From assembly GCF_017592555.1 (NCBI RefSeq), contig NZ_JAGFNS010000025.1:62001-126000 (forward strand): DNA of 64,000 bases, read 5' to 3'. This stretch comes from Actinoplanes flavus. GTDB lineage: Bacteria; Actinomycetota; Actinomycetes; Mycobacteriales; Micromonosporaceae. Under the pieces are notes generated by a model that saw nothing but the letters and a program-made list of their open reading frames with translations, ran no database searches and had not been told where the DNA came from. Shown here in pieces: positions 1 through 8,572 of the stretch (position 1 is the first letter of the stretch; the number at the start of each line of letters is the position of its first letter). The position numbers and the translations under genes are program-made.

Positions 1-2
1 AC

Positions 3-188
3 CAGGCACGCTGGTTCAAGAGCACGCGGAGCGGGCCGAACTGCGACAACTGTGTCGAGGTCGCGTTCGTCGGCGAGGCTATCGCGGTGCGCGACTCGAA
101 GAACCCGTCGGGACCGGCGCTGATCTTCACGACCGCGGAGTGGGACGCGTTCGTGGGTGGAGCCAAGGACGGCGAGTTCGACCTCTGA
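3..188 (+). CDS. DUF397 domain protein, 3' part only
   Basis: The window begins inside this gene; the first whole codon is at base 3 and the TGA is at 186-188. The visible 61 residues carry the usual DUF397 pattern: a WFKST-type opening, a C-x-x-C-V-E-V stretch, an AVRDSKNP segment and a W-x-x-F-V motif near the end. DUF397 proteins are small actinobacterial proteins normally paired with an XRE-type helix-turn-helix regulator, sometimes with an antisigma-like role. The partner would lie upstream of the window, so pairing is inferred. Confidence 0.85.
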   Translation, partial: QARWFKSTRSGPNCDNCVEVAFVGEAIAVRDSKNPSGPALIFTTAEWDAFVGGAKDGEFDL

Positions 189-350
189 GGATGCCTGAGC
201 GGCCGGTCCGGTGATCCGTTCACCGGGCCGACCGTTGCTATTTGCCCGATTCGCGTCGCTGTGCGCGACTCGCCTCGTTGAAAGCTCCAGGCGCGGACCG
301 GACCGCGCTGACGGGCCGGGACACACCACCGACGAGGCAAGGCAGTAGAG

Positions 351-794
351 ATGACTATTGGTTCCGAGAACCTCAGCAGCGGTTCGTCGACGGCGCAGGA
401 CCGCTTCAGCGGAGGCGTGAGCGCCTACCGGCAGGGCCGGCGGGAAGCTCTCACGGGCGATCACAGCGACGGTGAGCTGGTGTCCCGTACCAGCTCCGGC
501 CTGCCGACCCGGTCGCCCGGGCGTTCCCACAGCATCGAGCCGACCAGCTCGCTCGACCGGGCCGCGAGGCTGCCCTCCCTGGATCTGCAGAACCTGAACG
601 AGCCGGTCTTCCCGTCCGGAACCTGGAGCGACTCGTCGAGCCAGTCGATGGCCGACCACCCGCTGCTCCGTGGACTGCTGCTGGAGCTGCCGGCTCGTGG
701 CACGCTGCCGCCGTCGGAGTGGCTGGACCGCTGGTTCGAGGCGACCCGCTCGATCCTGGAGCTGCTCTACGTCCAGGAAGCCAAGCAGCACTGA
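351..794 (+). CDS. Hypothetical protein, disordered N-terminus
   Basis: I do not recognise this 147-residue protein. Residues 1-100 are rich in Ser, Gly, Arg and Thr and look disordered; the last 45 residues are more ordered, with a Trp-rich amphipathic stretch (EWLDRWFEATRSILELLYV) that could form a helix pair. No signal peptide or membrane segment is visible. The ATG follows a purine-rich stretch, and codon bias fits a real gene better than the competing minus-strand frames. A GC palindrome at 801-822, shared with the 3' end of the convergent next gene, may end both transcripts. Confidence 0.6.
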   Translation: MTIGSENLSSGSSTAQDRFSGGVSAYRQGRREALTGDHSDGELVSRTSSGLPTRSPGRSHSIEPTSSLDRAARLPSLDLQNLNEPVFPSGTWSDSSSQSMADHPLLRGLLLELPARGTLPPSEWLDRWFEATRSILELLYVQEAKQH

Positions 795-797
795 CGA

Positions 798-1421
798 TCA
801 GCGGGCGCCGGCCGGCGCCCGCTCCCGGTCCCGGCGGCCGATCGGGGCCAGCACCAGCGGGGCCAGGCGGCTGTGCCGCAGCGCCGCCCGGATCCCGATG
901 CCGGCGACGGTCACCATGACGACGGTGACGGCGATGCCCAGCATGCCGGTCGCCACGCCGCCGGGCACGTCCACCAGGCCGGCCGCGATCGGGAGGCCCA
1001 CCAGCGCGGCCACGCCGGTGATCTGCAACGGCGCGGACAGCAGCGGGTGGGCGGCCGCGGCGCGCAGGGCCGGCGGAACCGGCGTCAGCGGCGCGGTGGC
1101 GAACGCCCCCGCGCCGCGGCGCACCCAGCCGAGCCGGCGCAGGGTCGCGGTCAGCACGATCAGTGCCGGTACGCCCGGCAGCAGGGCGGCGGCCGGCGCC
1201 GCCGAGACGCCCGGCATCAGGGCGGCGACCAGGGGGACCGCGGCGAACACCGCGACGCCCGCGCCGACCAGCGCGGAGAGCAGACCGGCACGGCGGCGCA
1301 GCTGACGCGCGGTCACGGCGGCGGGCATCCCGTCGACCAGGAGCCCGGCGGTGAGCCAGACGGCGGCGAGGGTGCCGATCAGGATGACGTCCACGACGGT
1401 GTTCACATCGACAGCGTTCAC
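798..1421 (-). CDS. Multi-pass membrane protein of unknown function
   Basis: This 207-residue protein has about five hydrophobic segments, near residues 8-30, 46-68, 75-95, 125-150 and 155-178, separated by Arg-rich loops and ending in a basic tail. It starts at a GTG at 1421. I see no catalytic motif and cannot assign a family. It converges on the unknown gene that ends at 794. Confidence 0.65.
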   Translation of the reverse strand: MNAVDVNTVVDVILIGTLAAVWLTAGLLVDGMPAAVTARQLRRRAGLLSALVGAGVAVFAAVPLVAALMPGVSAAPAAALLPGVPALIVLTATLRRLGWVRRGAGAFATAPLTPVPPALRAAAAHPLLSAPLQITGVAALVGLPIAAGLVDVPGGVATGMLGIAVTVVMVTVAGIGIRAALRHSRLAPLVLAPIGRRDRERAPAGAR

Positions 1422-1564
1422 CGTTCGCGTTCGTACCGAAACCGGGATATGCCCGGACCGGGCACCCGTAGGGGTCCCGCGCCACTAGGCGTAGGCGCCC
1501 CGGGACGCTCCGTCGAGAACGGACAGTGATCTACAACGCACTGTCCGAGACAGGATCCGGTCGG

Positions 1565-2398
1565 TCAGACGGCGAACTCGTGGACCCGCTCGGTGGCGGG
1601 CGCCGGCGGGGTCGCCTTCCACAGGCCCAGCCGCTGTGCGGCGAGACGGCTCAGGTACGCCGGGTTGAGCAGTACATACCGCTTCCACAGCCGCTTCGGC
1701 TCCAGGCCCAGGCGCCACAACCACTCCAGCGCGTACCGCTGCATCCAGGCGGGCGGGTTCTTCAGCAGGCCGGCGTGGTAGTCGAAGGCGGCGCCGACGG
1801 CGAGCAGCGGCATGTCCAGCAGCGGGCGCATGGCGTAGGTGAAGATCTCCTGCCGCGGGCAGCCCAGGCCGACCAGCACCACGCGGGCGCCGGACGCCTT
1901 GATGCGTTCCGCGATCGCCTCCGCCTCACCGGGCTCGGACTTCCGGAACTTGGACGCCTCGACACCGGCGATCCGCAGCGACGGGAACATCCCCATCAGG
2001 GCCGGGACCAGCCGCTCCAGGGTGGGCTCGGTCGACCCGTACAGGTAGACGGGCAGGCCCTCGGCGGCCGCCTGCTCGACGACCCGGAGCGTCAGCTCGG
2101 GCCCGTACACCCGGTCGGTCAGTCCGGCCCGGTGCAGCACGTTCAGCGCCCAGCGGACCGGCTGGCCGTCCGGTGTGACCAGATCGAACGAGTTCAGCCG
2201 GGCGTTGTGGGCGGGGTCCTCGACGCCGGTCATCACGCCGTGCACCGCGAGCGCCGTCACGGCGAACCCGCGCCGCTCCCTGGCGGCCTCGATGATCTGC
2301 GCGGTCGCGGTCGCGTAATCGGTCGCATCCACGAGCACACCGAGCACGTTGCGCTTGCCCTGCCCGACACCCGCACTAGTCGCTGTCACGACCGTCAC
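1565..2398 (-). CDS. WecG/TagA/CpsF family glycosyltransferase
   Basis: This 277-residue cytoplasmic enzyme belongs to the GT26 family, which transfers N-acetylmannosamine(uronate) or a similar sugar to a lipid-linked acceptor for wall or exopolysaccharide assembly. Family hallmarks are the early T-x-N/D-like segment followed by TPDGQPVRWAL near residue 75, a YGSTEPTLE stretch, the VLVGLGCPRQEIF block near residue 170, and the VGAAFDYHAGLLKNPPAWMQ block followed by LEWLWRL near residue 225. Length is normal for the family. The GTG at 2398 has an AGGGTGGA ribosome site. No other polysaccharide genes lie nearby, so the acceptor is unknown. Confidence 0.9.
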   Translation of the reverse strand: MTVVTATSAGVGQGKRNVLGVLVDATDYATATAQIIEAARERRGFAVTALAVHGVMTGVEDPAHNARLNSFDLVTPDGQPVRWALNVLHRAGLTDRVYGPELTLRVVEQAAAEGLPVYLYGSTEPTLERLVPALMGMFPSLRIAGVEASKFRKSEPGEAEAIAERIKASGARVVLVGLGCPRQEIFTYAMRPLLDMPLLAVGAAFDYHAGLLKNPPAWMQRYALEWLWRLGLEPKRLWKRYVLLNPAYLSRLAAQRLGLWKATPPAPATERVHEFAV

Positions 2399-2599
2399 TC
2401 CACCCTGAGAACCGATGAGGCGGCGAGCATAGCGCCCCGTACACCTTCACCCGAAAGTTGACGTGAAATTCCGGCGCTCACCCGTACTCCAAAGGGGTTG
2501 ATCTTGTAGCCCACCCGAAAGCGCGACTGAATCGCCGAAGCCCGGAAACGACGAAGCGCTCCCGTCCGCAAAGCGGAACGAGAGCGCTTCAACGACTCG

Positions 2600-2682
2600 T
2601 GGGGATGGGGGGAGTTGAACCCCCACGTCCTTTCGGACACACGGACCTGAACCGTGCGCGTCTGCCATTCCGCCACATCCCC
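2600..2682 (-). tRNA. tRNA-Leu (CAG)
   Basis: The complement folds as a class II tRNA. The acceptor strands GGGGATG (2676-2682) and CATCCCC (2601-2607) pair fully, the anticodon stem ACGG/CCGT encloses the loop TTCAGGT with anticodon CAG, a long variable arm follows, and the T arm contains GGTTCAACTCC. The CCA end is not encoded. It lies between the glycosyltransferase and fhaA. Confidence 0.95.
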
Positions 2683-2941
2683 ATGTGACTTGCCTCGAAG
2701 ATCATACATCCGACCTTCTCGGCCGAAGCGGGCTGGTCGAACCTGCTTCGTTGTTACTGGTTGCGACAGACTACGCTGTCGCACGTCACCAAGCGAGTAG
2801 ATACCGCCTCGCGACGCTGGAAACACTAGCACGGCGTCGTAGGCGGTCATACGAGGGTCAGAAGTGCCGGCTGCTCTTGGGCTAAGGATGCGCAAGCGGC
2901 CGCCGGATACCATCATGTCCTCGGAACCCGAGGAGGAGCCG

Positions 2942-3700
2942 GTGAGCGTGCTGCAGCGCTTTGAGAAGCGATTGGAAGGCCTGGTCGAAGGGGCCTTCGC
3001 GAAGGTGTTCAAGGGTGTCGTGCACCCTGTGGAGATTCTGAATGCCATGCAGCGGGAGGCCGAGGCGCACAAGGCCATCCTCGCCGGTGGCCGCACCCTC
3101 GTGCCCAACCGCTACGTGATCGACCTGTCGCCATACGACCACAGTCGGCTGGCGCCCTATGCCGCCGCGCTGGCCCAGGAGCTGGCGCAGTCCCAGGCCG
3201 AGTTCATCGGTGAGCAGGCCTGGACGGTCTACGGCGACGTGATCGTCGAGATCGAGCGTGGCGACGGACTGGACACGGGCATGTTCCGGGTCACCGCGGA
3301 GGTGTACACCGGCGGCGAGGTCGCCCCGGTGCAGCAGCCCGCGTACGACGCCGGCCCGCAGTACTCGCCCTACGACCAGCACCAGCAGGGTGGCTACCAG
3401 CAGCACCACGGTGGCCCCCGCAGCGTCGGCCTGGTCTCCGGCGACGGCCGGACCTACCCGCTGCAGATGGGCTCGACCGTGATCGGCCGCGGCGACCAGG
3501 CGAACCTTCGCCTGCCCGACGTCGGCATCTCGCGGCGCCACGCCCGGCTGGACTACGACGGCAACCAGGTCGTGCTGACCGATCTGGGCTCGACGAACGG
3601 CACCATGGTCAACGGCCAGCGGGTGTCCGCCGTCGCGCTCAACCCGGGCGACATGATCCAGCTCGGCACCACCACGCTCACCTTCCGAGTGGACGGCTAG
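2942..3700 (+). CDS. fhaA: FhaA: DUF3662 and FHA domain signalling protein
   Basis: This 252-residue cytoplasmic protein reads phosphothreonine marks made by PknA/PknB. Residues 1-115 match the DUF3662 domain (start MSVLQRFEKRLEGLVEG), then comes a Gln/Tyr/Gly-rich linker, and residues about 165-250 form an FHA domain with the conserved IGRG, S-R-R-H-A and DLGSTNGT motifs. I chose the GTG at 2942 because an AGGAGG site lies 5 nt upstream and the protein then begins as its relatives do; a longer reading frame from 2864 lacks a ribosome site. It is much shorter than the 527-residue mycobacterial FhaA, mainly in the linker. It is first in the seven-gene operon. Confidence 0.93.
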   Translation: MSVLQRFEKRLEGLVEGAFAKVFKGVVHPVEILNAMQREAEAHKAILAGGRTLVPNRYVIDLSPYDHSRLAPYAAALAQELAQSQAEFIGEQAWTVYGDVIVEIERGDGLDTGMFRVTAEVYTGGEVAPVQQPAYDAGPQYSPYDQHQQGGYQQHHGGPRSVGLVSGDGRTYPLQMGSTVIGRGDQANLRLPDVGISRRHARLDYDGNQVVLTDLGSTNGTMVNGQRVSAVALNPGDMIQLGTTTLTFRVDG

Positions 3701-3705
3701 CGACC

Positions 3706-4188
3706 TTGCCCGAATTCGTCCTCACCGTCGCCCGATTCGGTTTCCTCATCCTTCTGTGGATCTTCGTGTTCACGGTGGTCGGGGTCATCCGGCGGGATCT
3801 CTTCGCCGGTGGCCGGTCCAAGAGCATCGTCGCCAGCCCTCGGGGGGTGGGTGGCGCGGTGCTCCAGGGCCGGCCGGCGAAGGCGAAACGCGGTAAGGCG
3901 GCGCGGCAGCTCGTCGTGACCGCCGGTCAGCTGGCCGGCACCCGGATCACGCTCGGTGAAGCCCCGATCACGATCGGCCGCGCCGAGGACTCGACGCTCG
4001 TCATCACCGATGACTTCGCGTCGGCCCGGCACGCCCGGTTGGTGCCCCGTGACGGCCAATGGTTCGTGGAGGACCTCGGCTCGACCAACGGCACGTACCT
4101 TGATCGCGGTAAGGTCTCCGGACCCACTCCAGTCCCCCTTGGCGTTCCGATCCGGATCGGGCGCACTTCTCTCGAGTTACGGCCATGA
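3706..4188 (+). CDS. fhaB: FhaB (FipA): membrane-anchored FHA protein
   Basis: The protein has 160 residues. Residues 5-27 form one membrane helix, followed by a basic linker, and residues 70-155 are an FHA domain with IGRAEDST, S-A-R-H-A-R and DLGSTNGTYL motifs. In mycobacteria FhaB/FipA binds phosphorylated division proteins downstream of PknA/PknB. The start is a TTG at 3706, five bases after the fhaA stop, and the end overlaps the pstP start (ATGA), which implies coupled translation. Confidence 0.92.
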   Translation: MPEFVLTVARFGFLILLWIFVFTVVGVIRRDLFAGGRSKSIVASPRGVGGAVLQGRPAKAKRGKAARQLVVTAGQLAGTRITLGEAPITIGRAEDSTLVITDDFASARHARLVPRDGQWFVEDLGSTNGTYLDRGKVSGPTPVPLGVPIRIGRTSLELRP

Positions 4189-5540
4189 CCCTGACCCTGC
4201 GCTATGCCGCTCAGAGCGACCGCGGTCTGATCCGAGACCTGAACCAGGACTCCGTCTACGCCGGGCCGCGACTTCTCGCTGTCGCGGACGGCATGGGCGG
4301 CATGGCCGCCGGTGACGTCGCGTCCAACATCGTTATCGCCGCCATGGCGCCACTCGACGACGACGTCCCCGGGGACGCCATGGTCGACGCGCTCCGCCAC
4401 GCCGTCGGGACCGCCAACCAGCAGTTGCGGGACACCGTCGACGCCAACCCCCAGCTGGAGGGGATGGGGACCACGCTGACCGCGGTCCTCTTCTCCGGCA
4501 GCAAGTTCGGCATGGTGCACATCGGGGACTCCCGCGCGTACCTGCTGCGCAAGGGCGAGTTCTCGCAGATCACCAAGGACGACACCTACGTCCAGATGCT
4601 GGTCGACGAGGGCCGGGTCAGCCCCGAGGAGGCGAGCAGCCACCCACAGCGGTCGCTGCTCACCCGGGCGCTGGACGGCCGGGACATCGACCCCGAGTAC
4701 TCCGTCCGCCAGGTGCTCAAGGGCGACCGCTACCTGATCTGCAGCGACGGGCTCTCCGGCGTGGTCAGTGGCGAGACGATCGCGCAGACCATGCGCGAGC
4801 TCACCGACCCGAAGGCGTGCGTGGAACGGCTGGTGCAACTGGCCCTCCGCGGTGGCGGGCCGGACAACATCACCGTGATCATCGCCGACGCCATCGACGA
4901 CATCGTCGAGCAGGCGCCGATCGTGGGCGGCGCGGCCTCCCTCGACCGGGGCAACACCACGGTCGCCGACAGCTCCACCTCGGCCGCCCGGGCCGCGGCG
5001 CTCAAGCCGCAGCCGCGCCCGGCGCAACCGGAGCCGGCCACCAACGGCTACGACCGGGACCCGGAGCCCTCCGGCCACCCGGTCCGGACCGCGCTCATGG
5101 TGCTGGTGCTGCTCGGGGTGCTCGGCGGTGGCCTGTGGCTGGGCTGGAAGTACACCCAGGACCAGTACTACGTCGGCGCTACCGACGCGGGTCAGCTCGC
5201 CATCTTCCAGGGCGTGCCGGGTCAGATCGCCGGGGTCGACCTGTCGACCGTGAGTGAGACCAGCCAGGTCAGCCTGGAAGACCTCACGCCGGTCGCCCAG
5301 GAACGCGTCAAGCAGGGCATCCACGCCGACAGTCAGACCGCCGCCCGTTCCACGCTGGCCGGTCTGACCAGCGAGGAGCCGTCGAACCCGAACCTCAAGC
5401 CGATCTGCAACGCCGCCGGTGTCGCGCCGTCGGCCTCCGCCTCGGCAACGCCGGCGAAGACCACGCCGGCCCCGTCCGCCGCCGCCTCGGAGAGTGCTCC
5501 GCCGAGCGTCGACCCGGTCGGGTGCCGGACCGTCGACTGA
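4185..5540 (+). CDS. pstP: PstP: PP2C-type Ser/Thr protein phosphatase
   Basis: This 451-residue enzyme removes phosphate from PknA, PknB and their substrates. The PP2C domain covers residues 1-240 and shows the metal-binding motifs: DRGLIRDLNQD, VADGMGGMAAGD, HIGDSRAYL, LICSDGLSG and GGPDNITVI. A Pro/Ala linker leads to one membrane helix at about 300-322, then an outer region ending in an Ala/Ser/Pro tail. The ATG overlaps the fhaB stop. Placement between the FHA readers and the rodA/pbpA/kinase genes is the conserved actinobacterial order. Confidence 0.95.
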   Translation: MTLTLRYAAQSDRGLIRDLNQDSVYAGPRLLAVADGMGGMAAGDVASNIVIAAMAPLDDDVPGDAMVDALRHAVGTANQQLRDTVDANPQLEGMGTTLTAVLFSGSKFGMVHIGDSRAYLLRKGEFSQITKDDTYVQMLVDEGRVSPEEASSHPQRSLLTRALDGRDIDPEYSVRQVLKGDRYLICSDGLSGVVSGETIAQTMRELTDPKACVERLVQLALRGGGPDNITVIIADAIDDIVEQAPIVGGAASLDRGNTTVADSSTSAARAAALKPQPRPAQPEPATNGYDRDPEPSGHPVRTALMVLVLLGVLGGGLWLGWKYTQDQYYVGATDAGQLAIFQGVPGQIAGVDLSTVSETSQVSLEDLTPVAQERVKQGIHADSQTAARSTLAGLTSEEPSNPNLKPICNAAGVAPSASASATPAKTTPAPSAAASESAPPSVDPVGCRTVD

Positions 5541-5569
5541 ACACACGGCCTACACGTCTGGGGAAATTC

Positions 5570-7072
5570 TTGACCGCGCCCGCCGTACCGGCTCCGACAC
5601 CCGCCTCCACGGGCGAGATGTCGCGTATCCGGCAATGGAAGACGCGCCGCAACGCCGAGCTCGGACTGCTCGCCTTCGCCATGCTTCTCGTCGCCGCGTT
5701 CGGCGCGACGGTGGAGGCGAACCAGTTCGACGAGATCCGGCCGAACTTCTGGGTGCCGGCCGCGCTGATCGGCATCCTGTTCCTCGGCCTGCACGTGGTC
5801 GTCCGGTTCACGGCGCCGTTCGCCGACCCGGTGCTGCTGCCGGCGGTGGCGCTGATCAACGGCATCGGGGTGGCGTTCCTGCGCCGCCTCGACATCGCCC
5901 GGGCGATCGCCAACGACGAGCCCGTACCCGGGTTCTTCGCCGAGACCGGCGGCCGCCAGCTGGCCTGGACACTGCTGTCGCTGATCCTGGCGGCGGTGCT
6001 GCTCCTGCTGCTGCGCGACCACAAGGTGATCTCGCGGTACGCCTACACCCTGGGTCTGGTCGGCATCGTGCTGATGATGATCCCGGCGGTGCTGCCCGGC
6101 AGCATCTCCGAGGTCAACGGCGCGAAGCTGTGGATCCGGTTCGGGTCGTTCTCGATCCAGCCGGGTGAGTTCGCCAAGCTCGCCCTGGTCTCCTTCTTCG
6201 CGTACTACCTGGTGCGCAAGCGGGAGGTCCTGTCGCTGGCCAGCCACCGGTTCCTCGGCATCGACTTCCCGCGTGGCCGGGACCTGGGCCCGGTCGTCAC
6301 GGTGTGGCTGTTCAGCCTCCTCGTCCTCGTCTTCGAGAAGGACCTCGGCACCGCGCTGCTGTACTTCGGGCTCTTCGTCGTCACGTTGTACGTGGCCACC
6401 GAGCGGTCCAGCTGGCTGATCATCGGCCTGGTCCTGTTCTTCGGCGGCGTCTACGTGGCGTACCTGCTGGGCTCCACGATCGGCGGCCCGTTCGCGAACT
6501 TCTACGACCGCGCCGAACTGTGGCTCGACCCGTTCTCCCAGGAGAACTACACCCGCGAGAGCGGCAACAGCTACCAGCTGGTCCAGGGCCTGCTCGGGCT
6601 CGGCACCGGCGGCCTGTTCGGCACCGGGCCGGGCGCCGGCTCGCCGGGCAAGGTGCCCGAGGTCCGGACCGACTTCATCTTCGCCGGGCTCGGCGAGGAG
6701 GTCGGCCTGTTCGGGCTCTCCGCACTGCTGGTCGTCTACCTGCTGATCGTGGAACGCGGCCTGCACGCGGCGCTGGCGGTCCGTGACTCGTTCGGCAAGC
6801 TGGTCGCCGGCGGTCTGGCCTTCACCCTCGGCCTCCAGGTCTTCGTCATCCTCGGCGGCATCACCGGCCTGATCCCGCTGACCGGCCAGACCACCCCGTT
6901 CCTCTCCGCCGGTGGCTCGTCGCTGATGGCGAACTGGTTGCTCATCGCGATGCTGTTGCGGATCTCCGATGCCGCGCGCCGGCCGGCGAACAGCCTCGCC
7001 GAGCGGACCAGCGGACCGAAGAAGGCACCCACCCAGTTGCACGGCGCCATGACGGAGGTGATCAAGCCGTGA
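5570..7072 (+). CDS. rodA: RodA/FtsW family peptidoglycan glycosyltransferase
   Basis: This SEDS-family membrane protein polymerises lipid II into glycan strands together with the class B PBP encoded next. It has about ten to twelve hydrophobic segments and the family signatures RESGNSYQLVQGLLGLGTGG and RTDFIFAGLGEEVG, plus the TPFLSAGGSS block near the C-terminus. The start is uncertain: I prefer the TTG at 5570 (GGGGA six bases upstream), but an in-frame GTG at 5522 overlaps pstP and an ATG at 5618 is also possible. Its end overlaps the pbpA start. Confidence 0.92.
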   Translation: MTAPAVPAPTPASTGEMSRIRQWKTRRNAELGLLAFAMLLVAAFGATVEANQFDEIRPNFWVPAALIGILFLGLHVVVRFTAPFADPVLLPAVALINGIGVAFLRRLDIARAIANDEPVPGFFAETGGRQLAWTLLSLILAAVLLLLLRDHKVISRYAYTLGLVGIVLMMIPAVLPGSISEVNGAKLWIRFGSFSIQPGEFAKLALVSFFAYYLVRKREVLSLASHRFLGIDFPRGRDLGPVVTVWLFSLLVLVFEKDLGTALLYFGLFVVTLYVATERSSWLIIGLVLFFGGVYVAYLLGSTIGGPFANFYDRAELWLDPFSQENYTRESGNSYQLVQGLLGLGTGGLFGTGPGAGSPGKVPEVRTDFIFAGLGEEVGLFGLSALLVVYLLIVERGLHAALAVRDSFGKLVAGGLAFTLGLQVFVILGGITGLIPLTGQTTPFLSAGGSSLMANWLLIAMLLRISDAARRPANSLAERTSGPKKAPTQLHGAMTEVIKP

Positions 7073-8571
7073 ACGCCCCCCTCCGACGCTCCGGCGTCGT
7101 CATCCTCGTCCTGTTCGGCCTGATCTTCGCCAACCTCAACTGGATCCAGGCGTACCGGGCCGACGACTACCGCACCGATCCGCGCAACCAGCGGGTCCAG
7201 GTCGCGGAGTACGACCGGCCCCGCGGTTCGATCGAGGCGGCCGGCGGTGTCGCCCTCGCCCAGAACACCGAGACCGAGGGCGAGCTGAAGTACCAGCGGG
7301 TCTACCCGAAGAAGGAGATCTACGCGCCGATCCTCGGCTACAAGCCGGTGGAGGGCGCCGCGGTCGGCATCGAGGCGGCCGAGAACGACATCCTCTCCGG
7401 CGCCAGCGACAAGCTCTTCGCGGACCGGCTCAGTGACATGTTCACCGGTGACAGCACCAGCGGCGGCAACATCGTCCTGTCGATCAACCCGCGTGCGCAG
7501 GAGGTCGCCTGGAAGCAGATGACCGACAACGAGCGCGGCGTCACCAAGGGCGCGGCGGTCGCGATCGACCCGGCCACCGGCGCCGTCCAGGCCATGGTGT
7601 CGATGCCGAGCTACAACCCGAACCCGCTGGTCAGCCACGACGCGGCGGCGGCCCGGCAGGCCTACGACAAGCTCGAGGCCGACAAGGGCCAGCCGCTGCT
7701 GAACCGTGCGGTGGCGAACACCCTGCCGCCCGGCTCCGTGTTCAAGGTGATCGTCTCGGCGGCCGCGCTGGAGCACGACTACAACATCGGCAGCGAGCTT
7801 CAGGCGGGCAGCGTCTACCAGGAGGGCGGCGCGACGATCCGCAACTCCGAGGACGAGGTCTGCCCCGGCAGCACGATCACGCTCAAGGAGGCGCTGACCA
7901 CGAGCTGTAACACCGCGTACTCGCGGCTCGGCGTGAAGCTCGGCCGCGATGTGGTGATCGACACAGCGAAGAAGTGGGGCTTCGAGAACGAGGACCTCGT
8001 CGTCGGCGACCTGGAGAGCAAGAAGGGTCTCTCGGTGGCGGCCAGCCGGACCGGCGCCATCGCGAACGAGGACGGCTCCGTGGACAAGGCGGCGCTGGCC
8101 CAGTCCTCGCTCGGCCAGCGGGACGTCCGGATGACCCCGCTGCAAGGTGCCATGATCGCCGCGACGGTCGCCAACAACGGCAGTCAGATGCAGCCCTACC
8201 TGGTGCAACAGCAGCTCGACTCGGACCGCCGGACCATCTACACGGCCAAGCCGAAGGAGCTGCGCCAGCCGATCGACTCGTCGGTCGCGAAGGACCTCCA
8301 GGAGATGATGCAGAGCGTCGTCGAGAACGGCACCGGCAAGAACGCGCGGATCTCCGGGCTCACCGTCGGCGGCAAGACCGGCACCGCCCAGAACGCCGCG
8401 GGCGCCGACCCGCACGGGTGGTTCGTCGGCTACGCCCTCGATGAGGACGGCAAACCGGTCTCCGCGGTGTGCGTCATGCTGGAGAACGTGCCCGGCGGGC
8501 ACGCCAGTGCCGAGGCTGCCCGGATCGCCGGGCTCATCATGAAGGCCGCCGCGGGCCAGGGAGGGAACTGA
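7069..8571 (+). CDS. pbpA: PbpA: class B penicillin-binding transpeptidase
   Basis: This 500-residue enzyme cross-links peptidoglycan outside the membrane. It has one N-terminal membrane anchor (about residues 7-27), a short dimerisation region with the YDRPRGSI motif, and a transpeptidase domain with the three penicillin-binding motifs: S-V-F-K near residue 223 (catalytic Ser), S-C-N near 279 and K-T-G near 437. The GTG overlaps the rodA stop, so the SEDS polymerase and its transpeptidase partner are probably made in step. Confidence 0.95.
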   Translation: MNAPLRRSGVVILVLFGLIFANLNWIQAYRADDYRTDPRNQRVQVAEYDRPRGSIEAAGGVALAQNTETEGELKYQRVYPKKEIYAPILGYKPVEGAAVGIEAAENDILSGASDKLFADRLSDMFTGDSTSGGNIVLSINPRAQEVAWKQMTDNERGVTKGAAVAIDPATGAVQAMVSMPSYNPNPLVSHDAAAARQAYDKLEADKGQPLLNRAVANTLPPGSVFKVIVSAAALEHDYNIGSELQAGSVYQEGGATIRNSEDEVCPGSTITLKEALTTSCNTAYSRLGVKLGRDVVIDTAKKWGFENEDLVVGDLESKKGLSVAASRTGAIANEDGSVDKAALAQSSLGQRDVRMTPLQGAMIAATVANNGSQMQPYLVQQQLDSDRRTIYTAKPKELRQPIDSSVAKDLQEMMQSVVENGTGKNARISGLTVGGKTGTAQNAAGADPHGWFVGYALDEDGKPVSAVCVMLENVPGGHASAEAARIAGLIMKAAAGQGGN

Positions 8572-8572
8572 C

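Noticed and set aside
801..822. GC palindrome as an attachment or origin site
   Set aside because: It overlaps the 3' ends of two convergent genes and is better explained as a terminator hairpin.
3927..5546. Open frame of 539 codons on the minus strand
   Set aside because: It lies opposite pstP and fhaB, has an Arg/Asp/Gly/Val-biased artefact composition and no family motif. High-GC genes give such antisense frames.
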